Source of the DNA: Bdellovibrionia bacterium
GTDB lineage: Bacteria > Bdellovibrionota > Bdellovibrionia > Bdellovibrionales > JAUICD01
Assembly: GCA_030427965.1 (NCBI GenBank)
Contig: JAUICD010000018.1
Span: 1-54,206, forward strand
Direction of reading: 5' to 3'
Length of the DNA stretch: 54,206 nt
The stretch's first letter is position 1, and the number at the start of each line of letters is the position of its first letter. This document shows positions 52,371 to 54,206 of the stretch, piece by piece. Under the pieces are notes generated by a model. It had not been told where the DNA came from. It worked only from the letters and a program-made list of their open reading frames with translations, and made no database searches. The position numbers were made by a program, and so were the translations under genes.

Positions 52371-54035
52371 ATGTGCGGTGTTATTTCTATATTAGTTTCG
52401 ATTGCATTTATGATTTTGTATTTTCTCTTATTTGAATCCTCTATTGTGAATTATCTGTACTTTTTAGCGCTGCTCCTTCCGATTTTTTTTCTTTTCCGAT
52501 CAACATCAATTCAGCAGGACTTTTTTGAATTTTCAAAGCTTTGGGAGGCAAAGGCACTATTGGTTTTGGGGTTCATAACTCGTTGTTTTTTGTCTCTATG
52601 GAACTCATCTCATCTCAATTATCATATGCTAACGATGAATACGGATTTTTTGAATGTTCTCAATCACGAAACTCCAGATTCTATTACCTATAGACTTTTC
52701 TTTTACCCACTTCTTGAGGTCACTCACTTTCTTGAACAAATTTTTGATATTGATATTCAACTGAGATTGCATTCATTGAATTTACTGGTAAATTTGCTTG
52801 CCGCCGTTTTTATTTACCTTACTTTAAAAAGATTAACTCAAAATAAATCTATTTCATTGTTTGGTTTTATCTTGTTCTTGTTTTCTCCGATTCAAATTCG
52901 ATATGCTGCAAGTGACTCTGCCTTCAATCTAATTGTTCTATTCAATTCTTTGTTGATCTATTTGGCACTTGTTCATAGAGACACGGGGGACAGATATGTA
53001 TTTTTTTCGCTACCCTGGGTTTTGGCTTTTAGCTCTCTTTTAAGGCCGGAGCAGTTTTTAATTTGTATTCCTTTTGGAATTTTCACGTATTTGATTGGTT
53101 TTAAAAAAAGCGAGCTGTTTCATTATCTCACTTGTAGTTTGATAGTACTTGCTGGTGGTTTGAGCTTAAAGTTGAAAACAATTTGGAATGTGGTGGAAAC
53201 CCTTTTTTCAGGAAGAGAGCTGGGAGCAGTTGGAATTCATTATACAAATAAGGTATCAAGTTTAATTCAAAATATACTGATTCCATTCAGTTCAGAGTTT
53301 ATATATTTTATCCCACTATATGCTTTGTTTTTTATCTCATTTTTATTTCTCACCCGTCATAGGAAATTTTTTAAAATTTCACTAGGGGTATTTATATGGT
53401 ATCTTTACTACTTGGTGGTGGTTCCGAGTCGCTTTGATGAAATTTATGTTCAATCTTTTCTCTATTTAAGTCATACAGAAATATTTGTCATTTTGATTCT
53501 ATCTCTTGGTTTTGTGGTTTTGAAATCTATGAATTTAAATTGGAAAAAAAATTGGCTTGAAGTGATAGTGATGATTTTGATAGTGGTGACTGTTGCTTGG
53601 AATGGTAGAGCTATTGTCCAATTATATGATGAACAGTTGGAGTACACATTTTTTAGGTCCAACGTGGAAAAGGTGATGTCAGCAAAGAAAATTTATATTT
53701 TAAATTGGACAGAAGGTGATGAGTTTGGTGTTAAAAACTCAGAATTTAAAGGCCTCTTGAAAGCAGATCAATTTGCCGCTATGGCAGGTTTAAAGCGAAA
53801 AACTCCGGGGCCAGATGCTAAGTTTGAGGAACTGGATATCCGAGATGCTAGAGAATATGCTGACAAGAATGTGTTATTCTATCGTTCGATTCGATATGGA
53901 GTGAAAGGGTATGAAATGGACCCAAGTCAGTTTGAGCCTGTTTTGGTTAAGAGTTTTCTTTTTCAGCCACGGTTTCCATCTTACTTAGAGGGTTCACAAA
54001 TTGAGTATGGGCTCTATAAACATAGAGCAAATTAA
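52371..54035 (+). CDS. GT-C-like polytopic membrane protein
   Basis: 554 residues from ATG 52371, which has AAAGG at 52362-52366 four bases upstream; ATG 52356 has no binding site. About 11 hydrophobic segments are followed by a soluble C-terminal domain of about 130 residues. LAFSSLLRPEQFLICIPFG resembles the LRPE-type segment of GT-C transferases, and HYMLTMNTDFLNVLNHE? lies in the first outer loop, where an acidic motif is expected. Architecture and setting match the gene at 48638. The end (170 bp) of the window after it holds no gene I can support. Confidence 0.55.
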   Translation: MCGVISILVSIAFMILYFLLFESSIVNYLYFLALLLPIFFLFRSTSIQQDFFEFSKLWEAKALLVLGFITRCFLSLWNSSHLNYHMLTMNTDFLNVLNHETPDSITYRLFFYPLLEVTHFLEQIFDIDIQLRLHSLNLLVNLLAAVFIYLTLKRLTQNKSISLFGFILFLFSPIQIRYAASDSAFNLIVLFNSLLIYLALVHRDTGDRYVFFSLPWVLAFSSLLRPEQFLICIPFGIFTYLIGFKKSELFHYLTCSLIVLAGGLSLKLKTIWNVVETLFSGRELGAVGIHYTNKVSSLIQNILIPFSSEFIYFIPLYALFFISFLFLTRHRKFFKISLGVFIWYLYYLVVVPSRFDEIYVQSFLYLSHTEIFVILILSLGFVVLKSMNLNWKKNWLEVIVMILIVVTVAWNGRAIVQLYDEQLEYTFFRSNVEKVMSAKKIYILNWTEGDEFGVKNSEFKGLLKADQFAAMAGLKRKTPGPDAKFEELDIRDAREYADKNVLFYRSIRYGVKGYEMDPSQFEPVLVKSFLFQPRFPSYLEGSQIEYGLYKHRAN

Positions 54036-54206
54036 AAAGAAAAATCTGACAACTGTATTGGGGCCTTTTCAAACTTGCTACCTTAACAAGTGATCTTTTC
54101 TGATGTCGTACTGGAGAATTGAAACAAAAATCCTGCTCCCGACTATAAGGGAAATATGCCTCGTCCGCTGCGAACTTGTGATATCCATTCTCTGAGACTT
54201 TCATAC

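Noticed and set aside
53947..54204. 85-residue minus-strand ORF at the right edge
   Set aside because: It overlaps the end of the membrane protein gene, has no recognised family and no ribosome binding site that can be seen before the window ends.
1..54206. CRISPR arrays, insertion sequences, integrase or replication origin
   Set aside because: No regularly spaced direct repeats, transposase or recombinase motifs, or DnaA-box clusters were noticed by eye; a computed repeat search was not possible.

Overview
The window reads as chromosomal DNA of a Gram-negative bacterium with an AT-rich genome. Evidence for two membranes is a TolC-type outer-membrane factor with an RND pump, several signal peptides, one lipoprotein and an outer-membrane-like C-terminus. 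The caa3-type oxidase genes, the rpsU-yqeY-dnaG-rpoD order and many large glycan-type genes would fit Bdellovibrionota or another former delta-proteobacterial group. That placement is an inference from gene content; there is no 16S gene here.

Layout. (1) 1-4305: a heme-copper oxidase operon (subunit I of the A2 type, III, IV, heme O synthase) followed by a TIGR02757-family protein. (2) 4466-9843: a TolC homologue, an RND permease without an adaptor gene, and a cyclase-family hydrolase, tightly packed. (3) 9897-18143: a biosynthetic cluster with a split transketolase, a D-2-hydroxyacid dehydrogenase, a sugar epimerase, a family 2 glycosyltransferase, two B12-binding radical SAM enzymes and a methyltransferase. 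(4) 18147-22753: two polytopic membrane proteins and an SGNH-type protein. (5) 22797-30752: a low-density, decaying region. It holds a GyrI-domain fragment, a fibre-like lipoprotein, two secreted proteins, tRNA-Ser(GGA), a start-less reading frame, a SWIM zinc-finger gene split by an in-frame TAA, and a toxin-antitoxin pair whose toxin carries an in-frame TGA. (6) 30903-34110: an SGNH protein, tadA and a third radical SAM gene in one operon. (7) 34270-38672: the macromolecular synthesis operon and tRNA-Met. A perfect terminator-like hairpin lies inside the start of yqeY. (8) 38673-41713: tandem terminators, then small secreted proteins mixed with at least three antitoxin or HTH remnants. (9) 41802-54035: a second surface-polymer region with an MBOAT acyltransferase, SGNH proteins, a fourth radical SAM gene (paralogue of the one at 16563), a TobZ/NodU-type carbamoyltransferase and large GT-C-like membrane proteins.

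How it works together. Regions 3, 4, 6 and 9 together look like machinery for making and decorating cell-surface glycans or lipids: sugar precursor synthesis, radical methylation or rearrangement, membrane glycosyl transfer, acylation and carbamoylation. B12-radical-SAM genes sit next to membrane-anchored SGNH genes twice in the same operon order. Housekeeping blocks (oxidase, rpsU-rpoD, tadA, tRNAs) are intact. Decay is concentrated at about 22.8-30.8 kb and 38.8-41.0 kb, around tRNA genes and toxin-antitoxin remnants. No CRISPR array, rRNA, transposase or integrase was seen.
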